In this document: one piece after another, positions 1 through 10,126 of the stretch
Layout: every line of letters begins with the position of its first letter
Position numbering within the stretch: the first letter of the stretch is position 1
Origin: Alphaproteobacteria bacterium
GTDB taxonomy: Bacteria; Pseudomonadota; Alphaproteobacteria; JAVJVX01
Assembly: GCA_040220875.1 (NCBI GenBank)
Contig: JAVJVX010000009.1
Span: forward strand, 455,522 to 519,521
DNA length: 64,000 bases
Direction: 5' to 3'
Made by a program: the position numbers and the translations under genes
Notes under the pieces: model-generated
Told to the model about the DNA's origin: nothing
Databases searched by the model: none
What the model saw: only the letters and a program-made list of their open reading frames with translations

Positions 1-2107
1 GCGCCTCGATCCGGCGAACGCCAGCCGAGACCGCACTTTCGCCCACGATCTTGAAGAGGCCGATATCGCCGGTCCGTCCAACATGGGTGCCGCCACAGAG
101 TTCTGTGGAGAATTTGTCACGCGCATCGCCACCCATGGAAACGACCCGGACCTCGTCCCCGTATTTTTCACCGAAGAGTGCCAACGCCCCGGCTGAAACC
201 GCTTCGTCCGGAGTCATGTAGCGGGTGGTGACATCGGCGTTTTTGCGAATCCGCGCGTTGACGGTCTGCTCCACCTCCGCCATCTGCTCGGCGGTCAGCG
301 GCTTCGCGTGGCTGATATCGAAACGGAGCCGGTCCGGCGCCACGAGAGAACCTTTCTGCGTGACGTGACCGCCGACGACCCGGCGAAGCGCCTCGTGCAG
401 CAGGTGGGTGGCGGAATGGGCAGCCCGCAGCTTGTCGCGCCGGGCCGATTCGATTGCAGCCCGCACCGTATCGCCGGCCGAGATGTTGCCACGGCTCATC
501 ACCCCGAGATGGACGTGAAGCCCGCCACCGTGTTTCCTGGTATCGCTGACCGAGAAGAGCGCGTCCCCCCGGGTCAGGATGCCGTGATCGCCCAACTGGC
601 CACCGGATTCGGCGTAAAACGGGGTCTGGTTCAGAACGATCGCCCCCTCCTGGCCTTCGGCCAGACTGTCGACGAGAGTCCCGTCGCGCACCATTGCCAC
701 GACCTGGCCATCAGCCTCTTCCGCCTCGTACCCAAGAAACTCGCTTACACCCAGCCGGTCGGCCAGATCCAGCCAGACATCTTCCTCGACCGCTTCGCCC
801 GAGCCCTGCCAGGCCGCGCGCGCTTCCGCCCGCTGGCGTGCCATTGCGGCCTCGAAGCCGGAGAGTTCAACGGTTTTCCCCTGGCCGCGGAGAATGTCCT
901 GGGTCAGATCGAGCGGAAATCCGTAAGTGTCATAGAGACGGAAGGCGACGTCGCCCGGCAACGCGCCACCGGCCGGGATCTTCGCTTCTTCATCGTCGAG
1001 CAGGCGCAGGCCCCGGGCCAGCATGTCCTTGAAACGCTCCTCCTCGAGGCGCAGCGTTTCCGTCATCAGAGCCTCCGCCCGGCCGAGTTCCGGAAAGGCG
1101 CGCCCCATTTCGCCGATAAGCGCCGGCACCAGGCGCCAGATGAGAGGCTCCTTGCAGCCCAGCAAATGAGCGTGACGCATGGCCCGGCGCATGATCCGCC
1201 GCAACACATAGCCACGCCCGTCATTCGCCGGCAGCACACCATCGGCGATCAGAAAGCAACTGGCGCGAAGGTGGTCGGCAATGACACGATGGGAAACAGT
1301 CCTGTCCCCTTCGGACCGTACGCCCGAGACCTCAACCGAAGCCGAGATCAGGGCCTTAAACAGATCAGTGTCGTAATTGTCGTGAACACCCTGCAGCACG
1401 GCCGCGATGCGTTCCAGGCCCATACCGGTGTCAATCGACGGGTGGGGCAGGTCCACCCTCTCGTCCGGCCGTATCTGATCGTACTGCATGAAAACGAGAT
1501 TCCAGATCTCGATGAAACGGTCCCCCGCCTCGTCCGGTGACCCCGGCGGCCCACCCGGAATATCCGGGCCGTGATCGTAGAATATCTCGGAGGACGGGCC
1601 ACACGGTCCGGTGTCGCCCATCGCCCAGAAATTATCCGAAGTGGCGATGCGGACGATCCGGCTCTCCGGCAGGCCAGCGATTTTCTTCCAGAGATCGAAA
1701 GCGGCATCATCCTCGGCATAGACGGTAACCAGCAAGCGGCCCGGGTCTATTGCGAATTCCCGGGAAACCAGATCCCAGGCGAGCTCGATCGCCCGTTCCT
1801 TGAAATAATCCCCAAAGGAAAAATTGCCCAGCATCTCGAAAAACGTGTGGTGGCGCGCGGTATGGCCCACATTCTCGAGGTCATTGTGTTTGCCGCCGGC
1901 GCGGACGCATTTCTGCGAACTTGCCGCGCGCGCATAGTCCAGCGTTTCGCGGCCGGTGAACACATTCTTGAACTGAACCATCCCCGCATTGGTAAACAGA
2001 AGCGTCGGGTCGTTGCGCGGCACGAGCGGGCCCGACGGCACGACCTGATGGTCATGCCGGGCAAAGTAATCCAGAAATGCGCTGCGAATGTCGTTCGAAC
2101 TGGGCAT
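1..2107 (-). CDS. alaS: Alanyl-tRNA synthetase, partial (C-terminus outside window)
   Basis: Charges tRNA-Ala with alanine and edits mischarged Ser/Gly in the cytoplasm. The reverse strand from the ATG at 2107 reads [15 protein letters not shown], then the class II motifs ([30 protein letters not shown]). The editing-domain zinc motif HSATHLLH and the later ELCGGTHV motif follow. About 702 codons lie in the window with no stop, against roughly 880 in the family, so the C-terminal C-Ala domain lies beyond position 1. It follows recA on the same strand after a 267 bp gap in which I see no other gene. Identity is secure. Confidence 0.97.
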   Translation of the reverse strand, partial: MPSSNDIRSAFLDYFARHDHQVVPSGPLVPRNDPTLLFTNAGMVQFKNVFTGRETLDYARAASSQKCVRAGGKHNDLENVGHTARHHTFFEMLGNFSFGDYFKERAIELAWDLVSREFAIDPGRLLVTVYAEDDAAFDLWKKIAGLPESRIVRIATSDNFWAMGDTGPCGPSSEIFYDHGPDIPGGPPGSPDEAGDRFIEIWNLVFMQYDQIRPDERVDLPHPSIDTGMGLERIAAVLQGVHDNYDTDLFKALISASVEVSGVRSEGDRTVSHRVIADHLRASCFLIADGVLPANDGRGYVLRRIMRRAMRHAHLLGCKEPLIWRLVPALIGEMGRAFPELGRAEALMTETLRLEEERFKDMLARGLRLLDDEEAKIPAGGALPGDVAFRLYDTYGFPLDLTQDILRGQGKTVELSGFEAAMARQRAEARAAWQGSGEAVEEDVWLDLADRLGVSEFLGYEAEEADGQVVAMVRDGTLVDSLAEGQEGAIVLNQTPFYAESGGQLGDHGILTRGDALFSVSDTRKHGGGLHVHLGVMSRGNISAGDTVRAAIESARRDKLRAAHSATHLLHEALRRVVGGHVTQKGSLVAPDRLRFDISHAKPLTAEQMAEVEQTVNARIRKNADVTTRYMTPDEAVSAGALALFGEKYGDEVRVVSMGGDARDKFSTELCGGTHVGRTGDIGLFKIVGESAVSAGVRRIEA

Positions 2108-2374
2108 AGGCCCCCGTCAAATCCGTGATTGCGCGTCGTCGGGTATCAGGCGTGAGCCGCCCGCTTCCGGGCCGCCCTTCCCGCCTGACGATGCGGACAG
2201 GCCCGCGGCGAGCCACCGGCCGCGTTGCTTTTACCCTGTCATATTTGGGGTGTCCAGCAAGCGGCGCCAGGCCCGCCCGCCCGGCACGAATGCAACAATG
2301 TCCGCCAAAAGAGACGGGCGCCGGCCAGTTACGGCCCGCGCCCGATCATACAATTATCGCCCGACGACGATCGC

Positions 2375-3463
2375 TCAGTCGGCGCCGTCCTCTTCCTCGA
2401 CCGCCGACGTGTCGCGCTCGTCAAGCATGGCGCCCGAAAGCAGGCCCGCTTCCTCGCGGATCCGGGCCTCGATCCTACGGGCCGCGTCCGGATTTTCCCG
2501 AAGGTAGGTCTTGGCGTTTTCCCGCCCCTGGCCGATCCGATCGTCCCCGACGGAGAACCAGGTGCCCGATTTTTCCACGACCCCGGCCTGAACGCCGAGA
2601 TCGACCAACTCGCCCATCTTGGAGACACCCTCGCCATACATGATGTCGAATTCGACCTGCTTGAAGGGTGGGGCCAGCTTGTTCTTCACGACCTTTACCC
2701 GGGTCTGGTTGCCAACCACCTTGTCCTTATCCTTGATAGCGCCGATGCGCCGGATATCGAGACGCACGGAGGCGTAGAATTTCAGGGCGTTTCCACCGGT
2801 CGTCGTTTCGGGATTGCCGAACATGACCCCGATCTTGAGGCGTATCTGATTGATAAAAATCACCAGCGTGCGCGAGCGGGCGATGGACGAGGTGAGCTTG
2901 CGCAACGCCTGGCTCATCAGGCGCGCCTGAAGCCCCACGTGGGTGTCACCCATCTCGCCCTCGAGCTCGGCCCGCGGCACCAGCGCCGCAACGCTGTCCA
3001 CCACCAGCACATCGACGGCGCCGGAGCGGACCAGCGTGTCGGTGATTTCAAGCGCCTGTTCGCCGGCATCGGGCTGACTGATCAGCAGTTCCTCGACATT
3101 GACGCCGAGCTTGCGGGCATATACGGGATCGAGCGCGTGTTCCGCATCGACAAAGGCGCAGGCGCCACCGAGCTTCTGGGCTTCCGCAACGACGTGGAGC
3201 GCCAGGGTCGTCTTGCCCGAACTTTCGGGGCCGTAAATCTCGACAATGCGGCCGCGGGGCAATCCGCCGATGCCGAGCGCGATATCGAGGCCCAGGGAGC
3301 CCGAGGAGATGGTCTCCGTTTCGACCACGGAATCGCCCTGGCCCAGCCGCATGATGGAGCCCTTGCCGAAGGCCCGCTCGATCTGGGAGACCGCGGCTTC
3401 AAGCGCCTTGCTTTTTTCGCTTTCGTTCTTGCTCACGACTTTGAGATTCGGCTCCGCCATCAC
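2375..3463 (-). CDS. recA: RecA recombinase
   Basis: DNA-dependent ATPase that forms the strand-exchange filament in homologous recombination and triggers LexA self-cleavage in the SOS response. The 362 residues contain the Walker A motif GPESSGKT at about 78-85, the [14 protein letters not shown] Walker B region and the loop 2 segment [19 protein letters not shown]. The C-terminus is acidic (EEEDGAD), as usual for RecA. Two ATG codons are adjacent at the start; the second could equally be used. A LexA-type operator overlaps a sigma-70-like promoter about 100 bp upstream (3562-3591), consistent with SOS induction. Confidence 0.98.
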   Translation of the reverse strand: MMAEPNLKVVSKNESEKSKALEAAVSQIERAFGKGSIMRLGQGDSVVETETISSGSLGLDIALGIGGLPRGRIVEIYGPESSGKTTLALHVVAEAQKLGGACAFVDAEHALDPVYARKLGVNVEELLISQPDAGEQALEITDTLVRSGAVDVLVVDSVAALVPRAELEGEMGDTHVGLQARLMSQALRKLTSSIARSRTLVIFINQIRLKIGVMFGNPETTTGGNALKFYASVRLDIRRIGAIKDKDKVVGNQTRVKVVKNKLAPPFKQVEFDIMYGEGVSKMGELVDLGVQAGVVEKSGTWFSVGDDRIGQGRENAKTYLRENPDAARRIEARIREEAGLLSGAMLDERDTSAVEEEDGAD

Positions 3464-3561
3464 TGATCTCCCTTATTTCATAAGCCTTTAGCTCAGGCAA
3501 TCTCGATTTCCGGATTTCTCCGGTGGCCCGCCCCACCGGATATCGGGCGCCACGGACCGGG

Positions 3562-3591
3562 AGTATGTACACGTTTTGTTCTGCCTCGCAA
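3562..3591 (-). promoter_or_regulatory. Candidate sigma-70 promoter of recA
   Basis: On the minus strand TTGCGA and CATACT are separated by 18 bp, and the LexA-like operator fills the spacer. This predicts an mRNA leader of about 90 nt before recA. Supported only by motif match and position. Confidence 0.4.
3567..3581 (-). promoter_or_regulatory. LexA-type SOS operator upstream of recA
   Basis: The plus strand reads GTACACGTTTTGTTC, one mismatch from the alphaproteobacterial LexA direct repeat GTTC-N7-GTTC. It sits about 104 bp upstream of the recA start, between a candidate minus-strand -35 (TTGCGA, 3591-3586) and -10 (CATACT, 3567-3562), where LexA would block RNA polymerase. The consensus is established knowledge; the promoter assignment is inference. 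Confidence 0.6.
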
Positions 3592-3635
3592 GGGGAATGT
3601 TCTCCGGAAGGGCGCACGGCCCGGAACCGGCGAGG

Positions 3636-6140
3636 TCAGGCGGCGCGGTCGGCGAGGACGTCCTTCACCTTGCCGGCAAGCTGGTCGAGGCTGAAGGGCT
3701 TGGGCAGGAAATGAATACCCGGCTGGCCGTCGAGCCGGCGGCGGAAAGAATCCTCCGCATAGCCCGAGATGCAGATCACCCGCATGCTGGGGATCTTTTC
3801 CCGCACCGCCTGGATCAGCGCCGGGCCATCCATCTCCGGCATGACGACATCCGTGATCAGGATGTCGATCGGGTCTTCCAGCGAGTTCATGAGCTCGAGC
3901 GCGTTCTCGCCCGAGCGCGCCTCGAGCACCTTGTAGCCCTTGTTACGAAGGGCCCGCGCGCCGAACAGACGCACCGCGTCCTCGTCCTCCACCAGCAGCA
4001 CCGTGCCCACCCCCGTCAGATCGGACTGTCGGCGCTCAAGAACCTCCGTCCTTTCGACTTCCGCCGCCTCTTCCACGTGGCGCGGCAGCAGGATACGGAA
4101 CTTGCTGCCCCGGCCGGGGCGACTATCGACGGAAATGAAGCCGCCGGTCTGCTTGAGAATGCCATACACAGTCGCCAGCCCGAGACCGGTCCCGGCGCCA
4201 ACCTCCTTGGTGGAGAAAAACGGCTCGAAGATGTGTTCGAGCACATCGGGCTCGATGCCGCTGCCGGTATCGCTGATTTCCACCAGGATATACTCTCCCG
4301 CGGATGCCGTCTCCGCGCCCCACTCGGTCGTGTGAACCAGAGTCAGGTTGCTTGTCTGGATCGCCAGCTTGCCGCCACCTGCCATAGCGTCACGCGCGTT
4401 GACGACGAGGTTGATGACGACCTGCTCGAACTGACCCTGATCGGCCTTGACCAGGCCAAGATCGCGGCCATGGGAGAGCGAGAACTCGATATTCTCGCCA
4501 ATCAGGCGGCGCAGCAGGTTGGAAAGCTCGGCCAGGGTGTCCGTGATCGAGAGCACCCGGGGCTGCAGGGTCTGCTGACGGGAAAAGGCCAGAAGTTGGC
4601 GGACCAGGTTCGCCGCCCGGTTGGCGTTCTGCTTGATCTGCATGATATCGGCGAAAGACTGATCGCCGGGCCGATGGCGCACGAGCAGCAGATCACAGAA
4701 CCCGATCATGGCGGTGAGCAGATTGTTGAAATCGTGGGCGATGCCGCCCGCCAGCTGTCCCACCGCCTGCATCTTTTGCGACTGGGCGAACTGGACTTCG
4801 AGTGCCTTCTGGCCCGTCGTGTCGAGCGCGTGCACAAGCAATCCCGAGACGGCGCCGTCACGGTCTTCCAGCCGGCTGACGAACAGCGAGACCACGGCCT
4901 CTTTCCCGCCCACCAGGTGCAGTTCCACCGGCCGGCCGTTCTCCATCCCGCCTGCGGCGGCGGCCAGGACGCTGCGGGCTTCGTCGCGCTGCTTTTCCAC
5001 CACCAGGTCGAGGAACTGTCCGCCCGTCAGCGCTTCGCTGGCATTGCCCAGAATCGCCGCCATAGCGGCATTGCACTCGGTGATCCGGCCTTCCATGTCG
5101 AGCAGAATGATGCCGATGGGAGCGGCCTCGTAAAAGCGCTGAAACCGCCTTTCCGACTGGGCCAGAGCCTGTGCCCATTCGCGTTCGGGCGTGAGGTCGC
5201 GGACGACCGAGCGGGTCCGAAGGTTCGTCCCCTCGCCGACCACCGTCTGGGCGATCATGGCGGGAAAGCTTTTTCCCTGGACCCCCATGAGCCAGACCTC
5301 GCCCCGAAATTCCGGGTCCCGACAGGGGCTGTAGGGAAGATCTCCCGCCATCTTGCCCTTCACGAAATCGGAGAGCCGCCGGCCGCTCGTCAGTTGGACC
5401 GGCGTCATGCCGAGCCAGTCCGCGAATGTATGGTTGGCGAACTGGAAACACCCTTCGTGGTCGAGCGAATAGAATCCGACTGGCGCGTTCTCGATAAAGT
5501 CGGTGATGCGGGCCTGCTCCTCGAGGATCGCCTCGTGCATCTCGTGGCGCGAGGTCACGTCGTAGAACCGCCACGTCATGTGTCCCGGGAAATCGGGCAC
5601 AGGATAGATGTCCGTCTGGTACCAGACCGATTTGCCGTCGGCCGCGATCACCTCGATTTCCGCCTGGCTCGCGATTCCGGACAGCGAGAGAGCCCGCAGA
5701 CGCCGGAAGGCGCGGGCCGTCTCTTCCGTTCTGGCCAGGTTGCGCTCGATCGCCGCCATGGGATCGCCGCTGACGCGCCCGAACAGATGGTCGAAGGCCG
5801 CGTTGCTCTCGATCAGAACTTCATTGGTGCCCATGATGAGATAGGGCTGCGAGCCGGCCTGGAACGCCCGCCACATGATCGTCTCACCCTTGCCATGCCC
5901 GACACGAAAGGCGCGGACGAGCAGATAGGCCGACAGCCCCAGGCCGCCCAGCGCCATGCCTGCCACGACAAGCGGCGCTGTTTCGAGAAAACCCTCGGCC
6001 GAAAACTCTGTCAGCCCGTAGCCGGCAGCCGCCCCGGACAAAACCGCCCCGAGGCCGCCGAGCACGAGGTCGATCCAGCGCTGCCGGCGCTCGCGCACCT
6101 GCCCGTTGTAAGAACGACTATGTGATTGGACACCGCCCAT
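3636..6140 (-). CDS. cckA: CckA-type hybrid sensor histidine kinase/phosphatase
   Basis: Membrane hybrid kinase that, in Caulobacter and relatives, feeds phosphate through ChpT to CtrA and CpdR. The 834 residues show two N-terminal membrane segments (about 22-43 and 55-78) and PAS regions at roughly 95-200, 205-320 and 330-440. A HisKA domain follows with GGIAHDFNNLL (phospho-acceptor His469), then an HATPase domain (N-box NARDAM near 581, G-box GAGTGLGLATVYG near 648) and a C-terminal receiver with Asp764 in LITDVVMPEMDG. Its position between recA/alaS and flhB matches the arrangement I recall from other Alphaproteobacteria. CtrA boxes in this window suggest that its output controls this flagellar island. 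Confidence 0.93.
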   Translation of the reverse strand: MGGVQSHSRSYNGQVRERRQRWIDLVLGGLGAVLSGAAAGYGLTEFSAEGFLETAPLVVAGMALGGLGLSAYLLVRAFRVGHGKGETIMWRAFQAGSQPYLIMGTNEVLIESNAAFDHLFGRVSGDPMAAIERNLARTEETARAFRRLRALSLSGIASQAEIEVIAADGKSVWYQTDIYPVPDFPGHMTWRFYDVTSRHEMHEAILEEQARITDFIENAPVGFYSLDHEGCFQFANHTFADWLGMTPVQLTSGRRLSDFVKGKMAGDLPYSPCRDPEFRGEVWLMGVQGKSFPAMIAQTVVGEGTNLRTRSVVRDLTPEREWAQALAQSERRFQRFYEAAPIGIILLDMEGRITECNAAMAAILGNASEALTGGQFLDLVVEKQRDEARSVLAAAAGGMENGRPVELHLVGGKEAVVSLFVSRLEDRDGAVSGLLVHALDTTGQKALEVQFAQSQKMQAVGQLAGGIAHDFNNLLTAMIGFCDLLLVRHRPGDQSFADIMQIKQNANRAANLVRQLLAFSRQQTLQPRVLSITDTLAELSNLLRRLIGENIEFSLSHGRDLGLVKADQGQFEQVVINLVVNARDAMAGGGKLAIQTSNLTLVHTTEWGAETASAGEYILVEISDTGSGIEPDVLEHIFEPFFSTKEVGAGTGLGLATVYGILKQTGGFISVDSRPGRGSKFRILLPRHVEEAAEVERTEVLERRQSDLTGVGTVLLVEDEDAVRLFGARALRNKGYKVLEARSGENALELMNSLEDPIDILITDVVMPEMDGPALIQAVREKIPSMRVICISGYAEDSFRRRLDGQPGIHFLPKPFSLDQLAGKVKDVLADRAA

Positions 6141-6282
6141 GGCGACTCTTGCCCGTACCTCTCAGCCCCGTCCCTGCGCGCTCGCCGCGTGCCGCTTCGT
6201 TATGTAGCACAGCCATGATGGCTTTTCGCAAATTTATCAGCCCGTTACGCTGATTTTCCCGGACCGGGCCGGTGCCGGCGCG

Positions 6283-7368
6283 CTAGCGCCGGGCGCGGCT
6301 CCCGCGGCCCTGTTTCACGCCCATGACATAGCTGATGATCTCGGCCACGACCTTGTAGTGCTCGACCGGGATCTCCTGCTCGATCTCCATGCCGCCGAAA
6401 AGCGCCCGGGCCAGGGGCGGATTCTCGACTATGGGGACATCGTTCTCGTCGGCAACCTCCCGAATTTTGAGCGCGATCAGATCCGCCCCCTTGGCGACCA
6501 TTTTGGGGGCATTCATCTTTTCCGGGTCCCAGGCCAGCGCCACCGCAAAATGCGTCGGGTTGGTGATCACGACATCGGCTTCGGGCACCGCGGCCATCAT
6601 GCGACCCCGGGCACGTTCCGTCCGGATCTGACGCAGGCGGTTCTTGACCATGGGGTCGCCTTCCGTCTGTTTGAACTCGTCCTTCAGCTCCTGGCGCGAC
6701 ATTCGCATCTTCTTTGTGAATTCCTGGCGCTGATACAGGTAGTCGAGTCCCGCGATGACGGCCACGATCGCGAAAACGCCAACAAAGAGCTGACCCGAAA
6801 GCGCCTTGAGATCGCCCATCATTGTGGTCACTGCGAGGGTCGGCATCAATTCGATGTCGGAGAGCTGGGGCAGCAGAATGATGACGGCGGCAGCCCCCAC
6901 GATGGCCAGCTTGGCGATCCCCTTGACGAACTCGACGATCGCCTTGAGGGAGAAGAGGCGCTTGACGCCCTCGAGTGGAGAAATCTTGGAAAGCTTCGGC
7001 TTGATGGCCTCGGGCGTCATCATGAAACCGTTCTGGACCAGCCCGGCAGCCAGCGCGAAAACGATCAGAATCCCCATCGGGACCGCGAGGGCGGCGCCCA
7101 GGTTGAGGAAGAGATCGCGGTACAGGTCGGGCGTGGAGGAAGCGGTAAGCGAGAATTCGTGCGCCATGGATATGTATTGCTGCAACAGCAACGCCAGATC
7201 GCGGAACGTCCCGGGCAGGATCATCACGACCAGGATGCTGCCCGCGAGGATCATGAAGGCGTGATTGACCTCGCGTGAACTGGCGACCTCGCCCTTCTCC
7301 CGCGCATCCTTCAGCCGTTTTTGGGTCGGCTCTTCGGTTTTTTGCGATTGGTCCTGATCGTCCGCCAC
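6283..7368 (-). CDS. flhB: Flagellar export switch protein FlhB
   Basis: Inner-membrane component of the flagellar type III export gate that changes substrate specificity from rod/hook to filament. The 361 residues begin with the usual polar KTEEPTQKRLKDAREKGEV segment, then four membrane segments. The cytoplasmic domain contains the autocleavage motif NPTH at residues 270-273. Last gene of the minus-strand set flgB-flgC-fliE-fliQ-fliR-flhB, 10 bp after fliR. It keeps the catalytic Asn, unlike the FlhB-like protein at 10174. Confidence 0.97.
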   Translation of the reverse strand: MADDQDQSQKTEEPTQKRLKDAREKGEVASSREVNHAFMILAGSILVVMILPGTFRDLALLLQQYISMAHEFSLTASSTPDLYRDLFLNLGAALAVPMGILIVFALAAGLVQNGFMMTPEAIKPKLSKISPLEGVKRLFSLKAIVEFVKGIAKLAIVGAAAVIILLPQLSDIELMPTLAVTTMMGDLKALSGQLFVGVFAIVAVIAGLDYLYQRQEFTKKMRMSRQELKDEFKQTEGDPMVKNRLRQIRTERARGRMMAAVPEADVVITNPTHFAVALAWDPEKMNAPKMVAKGADLIALKIREVADENDVPIVENPPLARALFGGMEIEQEIPVEHYKVVAEIISYVMGVKQGRGSRARR

Positions 7369-7378
7369 AGGCGCCTGC

Positions 7379-8131
7379 CTACAAGCCGGTCATGGTTTCC
7401 TGAAAACTGTTCAGGAACCACATCATCATCACGGAAAGGGAGATTGCGAACACGAACAGGCCGATGCCCAGTTGGACCGGCAGGGCCACAAAGAAAATCT
7501 GCACCTGGGGCATCAGACGGCCGAGCAAGCCGACGCCGGCGTAAAACAGAAGCCCCACCACGAGAAATGGCGCACAGATCTGAACGGCGATCAGAAAGCT
7601 TTTCGCCGCCGTCTCGGAAATGGCGGCGGCGAAATCCCCCATTGGCAGAGGAGCACCCGGCGGAAAGACATCGTAGCTGTTGATAACGGCGCCGATCAGC
7701 ATGTGGTGAAGGCCTGAGACAAAGATCAGAAGGACCGCCAGAATCGCCAGAAACGTCCCGATCAGGGCGCCCTGCTGGGCGGAGGTGGGGTCGAAGGAGA
7801 ACGCATTCGCGATACCAAGCTGATAGCCAACGATCATCCCGGCCATTTGCAGCGCCGACATCATCAGTCGGGCAAGAACGCCGAAGAAGACTCCAACCAG
7901 CGTTTCACGCACAACCAGAACGAGCACGCCCAGTGGACTGGCCGGCAGGTCCGGCAAATCGGGCAGCACGACCGGCGTGACCAGAAGCGTAAAGAGCAAG
8001 GCGATGGCGAGACGCACGCGGGGGGTGACATAGGCCTCGCCAAATCCAGGCAGGAGCATCAATGCCCCGCCGAGCCGTGCAAAAACGAGGAATAGGTCGA
8101 AAATATCGGCGGGAAGCGAGATTTCGAGCAT
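7379..8131 (-). CDS. fliR: Flagellar export gate protein FliR
   Basis: Part of the FliP-FliQ-FliR export gate in the flagellar basal body. The 250-residue protein is strongly hydrophobic with about six membrane segments and starts MLEISLPADIFDLFLVFARLG, typical of FliR. It ends 10 bp before flhB and starts 6 bp after the fliQ stop, so the genes are translationally close. Confidence 0.95.
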   Translation of the reverse strand: MLEISLPADIFDLFLVFARLGGALMLLPGFGEAYVTPRVRLAIALLFTLLVTPVVLPDLPDLPASPLGVLVLVVRETLVGVFFGVLARLMMSALQMAGMIVGYQLGIANAFSFDPTSAQQGALIGTFLAILAVLLIFVSGLHHMLIGAVINSYDVFPPGAPLPMGDFAAAISETAAKSFLIAVQICAPFLVVGLLFYAGVGLLGRLMPQVQIFFVALPVQLGIGLFVFAISLSVMMMWFLNSFQETMTGL

Positions 8132-8137
8132 CGCCGA

Positions 8138-8404
8138 TCAGCCGCCGGTGATGATGCGGTCGACCAGAGCCAGCGTGAACGTCGCGAGGGTCTGGTACAT
8201 GAAAGGCAGCAGGAGAAACATGGACAGAAAGATCACAATGATCTTGGGCACGAATGCCAGGGTCATTTCCTGGATTTGCGTGAGGGCCTGAAAGAGAGCG
8301 ACCACGAGGCCCGCGAAGAGCGCGATCAGCATCACCGGTGTTGCGATCTTGATCGTCACCCAGAGCGCGTCGCGGCCGATCTCCAGCGCCTGAACTTCAT
8401 TCAT
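8138..8404 (-). CDS. fliQ: Flagellar export gate protein FliQ
   Basis: Small two-helix export-gate subunit, 88 residues. The ATG at 8404 (MNEVQALEIGRDALWVTI) is chosen because it gives the family's usual length; the open frame extends 35 codons further upstream but that part overlaps the end of fliE and looks unlike FliQ. Two membrane helices are visible (ATPVMLIALFAGLVVALFQ and IVIFLSMFLLLPFM). Lies between fliE and fliR. Confidence 0.94.
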   Translation of the reverse strand: MNEVQALEIGRDALWVTIKIATPVMLIALFAGLVVALFQALTQIQEMTLAFVPKIIVIFLSMFLLLPFMYQTLATFTLALVDRIITGG

Positions 8405-8423
8405 CCCCTGTGTCCAGACCGCT

Positions 8424-8729
8424 TTAGATCGGCATTCGCATAATGTCCTGGTAGGCCTGGATGACCCGGTCACGGACGGCGACGACCGTCTGGAGCGCGA
8501 TTTCGGCATTGGTCACGGCGGCCACGATATCAGTCATGTCCGCTTCGCCCTGAAGGGCCTTCGCAGTGACCGCCTCGCTCTGCCGGCCTGCCTCGACGGC
8601 ATTATTGGCCACATCCTTCATCAAATCGGCGAAACTTTCGCCGGGATTGACGCGCGGCTCCATCCCGGCGCCGGATGGCCGGGCCGAATTTAGGTAAGCG
8701 GAGATTGCGCTCGTCGGATCAACAGCCAT
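8424..8729 (-). CDS. fliE: Hook-basal body protein FliE
   Basis: Links the MS ring to the proximal rod. 101 residues with the typical FliE C-terminus: NAEIALQTVVAVRDRVIQAY followed by QDIMRMPI. Follows flgC after about 70 bp and precedes fliQ by 19 bp. Confidence 0.95.
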   Translation of the reverse strand: MAVDPTSAISAYLNSARPSGAGMEPRVNPGESFADLMKDVANNAVEAGRQSEAVTAKALQGEADMTDIVAAVTNAEIALQTVVAVRDRVIQAYQDIMRMPI

Positions 8730-8799
8730 GTCTTTGTCCCGTCACATATTTTACGTTGTGAGTCTTGCGTCGTGAGTCGCCGCCGGTCCCGGCCCCGCG

Positions 8800-9207
8800 C
8801 TACCGGATGATGCCGAGTGTGCTGCGCAGCATGGTCTTGGACACCTCGATGACGTTGAGGTTGGCTTCGTAGCTGCGCTGGGCCTCGCGCATGTCCATCA
8901 CCTCGATCAGGGTATTGACGTTGGGCATCATCACGAAGCCGTTGTCATCCGCCGCCGGGTGGCTTGGATCATGCGTCTTGACGAAATCGGACTTGTCCTC
9001 ACCGATCTTTTTCACTGCGACGGTTTCGACGCCCTTCTCGCGGTCAAGCTCGTTCTTGAATGAGATTGTCTTGCGCCGGTACGGTTCGCCTTCCGGCGTG
9101 TCGGCGGCCGAACTCGCATTGGCGACGTTCTGCGCGATGACTTTCATTCGCGCGCCCTGCGCCTTCAGGCCAGAAGCGGAGATTGTCAGCGCGTCCTTGA
9201 GGTCCAT
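8800..9207 (-). CDS. flgC: Proximal rod protein FlgC
   Basis: Rod subunit of the basal body, 135 residues. The N-terminal rod signature (SASGLKAQGARMKVIAQNVAN) and the C-terminal pattern REAQRSYEANLNVIEVSKTM are both present. Its start is 19 bp after the flgB stop. Confidence 0.96.
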   Translation of the reverse strand: MDLKDALTISASGLKAQGARMKVIAQNVANASSAADTPEGEPYRRKTISFKNELDREKGVETVAVKKIGEDKSDFVKTHDPSHPAADDNGFVMMPNVNTLIEVMDMREAQRSYEANLNVIEVSKTMLRSTLGIIR

Positions 9208-9226
9208 GGGTTAACTCCTTTGGTCT

Positions 9227-9631
9227 CTAGCGCTGGCGGCCAAGCGCCTGACGGATCATCGAGGCGTGCTTGTTGTAAAGCGTGGTCGAGGCCTCGTATT
9301 CCATGGCGGTCTCGGAAACCTTCAGCAACTGATCCTCGAGCGTGACCGCATTGCCGGAAAGGGAAACGCTGTCGCGGGACTTCGTTTCTTCGGCCCGGAA
9401 GGGACCCTGGGGCCGCACGCCCTGAATATGGGACTCGTTTGTCGCCACCGGCTTGAGAGCCGCGGATGTACGATTGACGAGCTGCGAAAAATCGGGCCGC
9501 GGCACGTCCTTGGGGCGGTAGCCGGGCGTGTCCAGATTGGCGACGTTCCGTGCCAGCACGGTCTGCCGCTGGTTGAGCCAGGTCATGTGCCTGGTCATCG
9601 CCTTGAAGAGGGGTAGTTTGTCGATGTTCAT
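9227..9631 (-). CDS. flgB: Proximal rod protein FlgB
   Basis: Rod subunit, 134 residues, with LNQRQTVLARNVANLDTPGY at the N-terminal side and the helical C-terminus MEYEASTTLYNKHASMIRQAL. First gene of the flgBC-fliE-fliQR-flhB set. The 230 bp gap upstream separates it from the divergent csrA and contains a TTAA-N7-TAAA element (9763-9777). Confidence 0.96.
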   Translation of the reverse strand: MNIDKLPLFKAMTRHMTWLNQRQTVLARNVANLDTPGYRPKDVPRPDFSQLVNRTSAALKPVATNESHIQGVRPQGPFRAEETKSRDSVSLSGNAVTLEDQLLKVSETAMEYEASTTLYNKHASMIRQALGRQR

Positions 9632-9762
9632 ACGGCCGCCGGTCGCACTGCCCCGATTTGAGAGGGTCCCGTGGGTTTCGGCCGTCCTGGCGCTCGACTT
9701 TCGCCCCGGCTTTTCAGGGCGTACGGTGTATTTTCGCTTTCATGAAGTATCGGTTTATGGTG

Positions 9763-9777
9763 TTAATAAAGCGTAAA
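9763..9777. promoter_or_regulatory. CtrA-like box (one mismatch), flgB/csrA intergenic
   Basis: TTAA, seven bases, TAAA. One mismatch from the CtrA full site TTAA-N7-TTAA. It lies 132 bp upstream of flgB and 85 bp upstream of csrA. The same TTAA-N7-TAAA form occurs twice upstream of flagellin A. Inference only. Confidence 0.35.
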
Positions 9778-9861
9778 ATCCCGGTGTTTCTCACACTTCG
9801 GGCCCGGACACACCGCCCGGACAACACCCGGCCGGGCACCACGTAAGCGACAGGACGTTGC

Positions 9862-10086
9862 ATGCTCTATCTCACCCGTAAGGTTGGCGAATCGGTCATT
9901 ATCGACGACAATATCGAGATTACAGTCGTCGAGGTCCGCGGTAAGACGATCAAGCTCGGATTCGAATTTCCGGCCGATGTGACCGTCCTGCGCCGCGAGC
10001 TTTACGAGAAAATCCAGGCCGAGAACCGCGCCGCCGCCGAGGGCAGCGAAGAATTCGCCAAGACTCTGGCGTCGAAGTCGAAATAA
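9862..10086 (+). CDS. csrA: Carbon storage regulator CsrA (RNA-binding)
   Basis: Small homodimeric RNA-binding protein that binds GGA-containing hairpins over ribosome-binding sites. 74 residues; starts MLYLTRKVGESVIIDD and contains GKTIKLGFEFPADVTVLRRELYEK, including the conserved Arg of the binding face. FliW, the usual antagonist, is encoded at 31442, and the flagellin A leader has a CsrA-type hairpin (41425-41441). The csrA Shine-Dalgarno region itself contains GGA (CAGGACG), so autoregulation is possible. Confidence 0.95.
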   Translation: MLYLTRKVGESVIIDDNIEITVVEVRGKTIKLGFEFPADVTVLRRELYEKIQAENRAAAEGSEEFAKTLASKSK

Positions 10087-10126
10087 GCCGCCCGCGCCCC
10101 GGCGCCGTTTCCACCACGCCTCCCGC

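Noticed and set aside
308..1540. 410-codon plus-strand open frame
   Set aside because: Antisense shadow of alaS; composition typical of reverse reading of a GC-rich gene.
3576..6125. 849-codon open frame on the plus strand opposite cckA
   Set aside because: Codon-phase shadow of cckA: His/Arg/Asp-rich, no domain, no Shine-Dalgarno. The minus-strand product is a clear CckA.
9832..9861. Sigma-54 promoter directly before csrA (GGGCACC-N4-AAGC)
   Set aside because: The predicted start would fall on or next to the csrA ATG, leaving no ribosome site, and the -12 element is poor.
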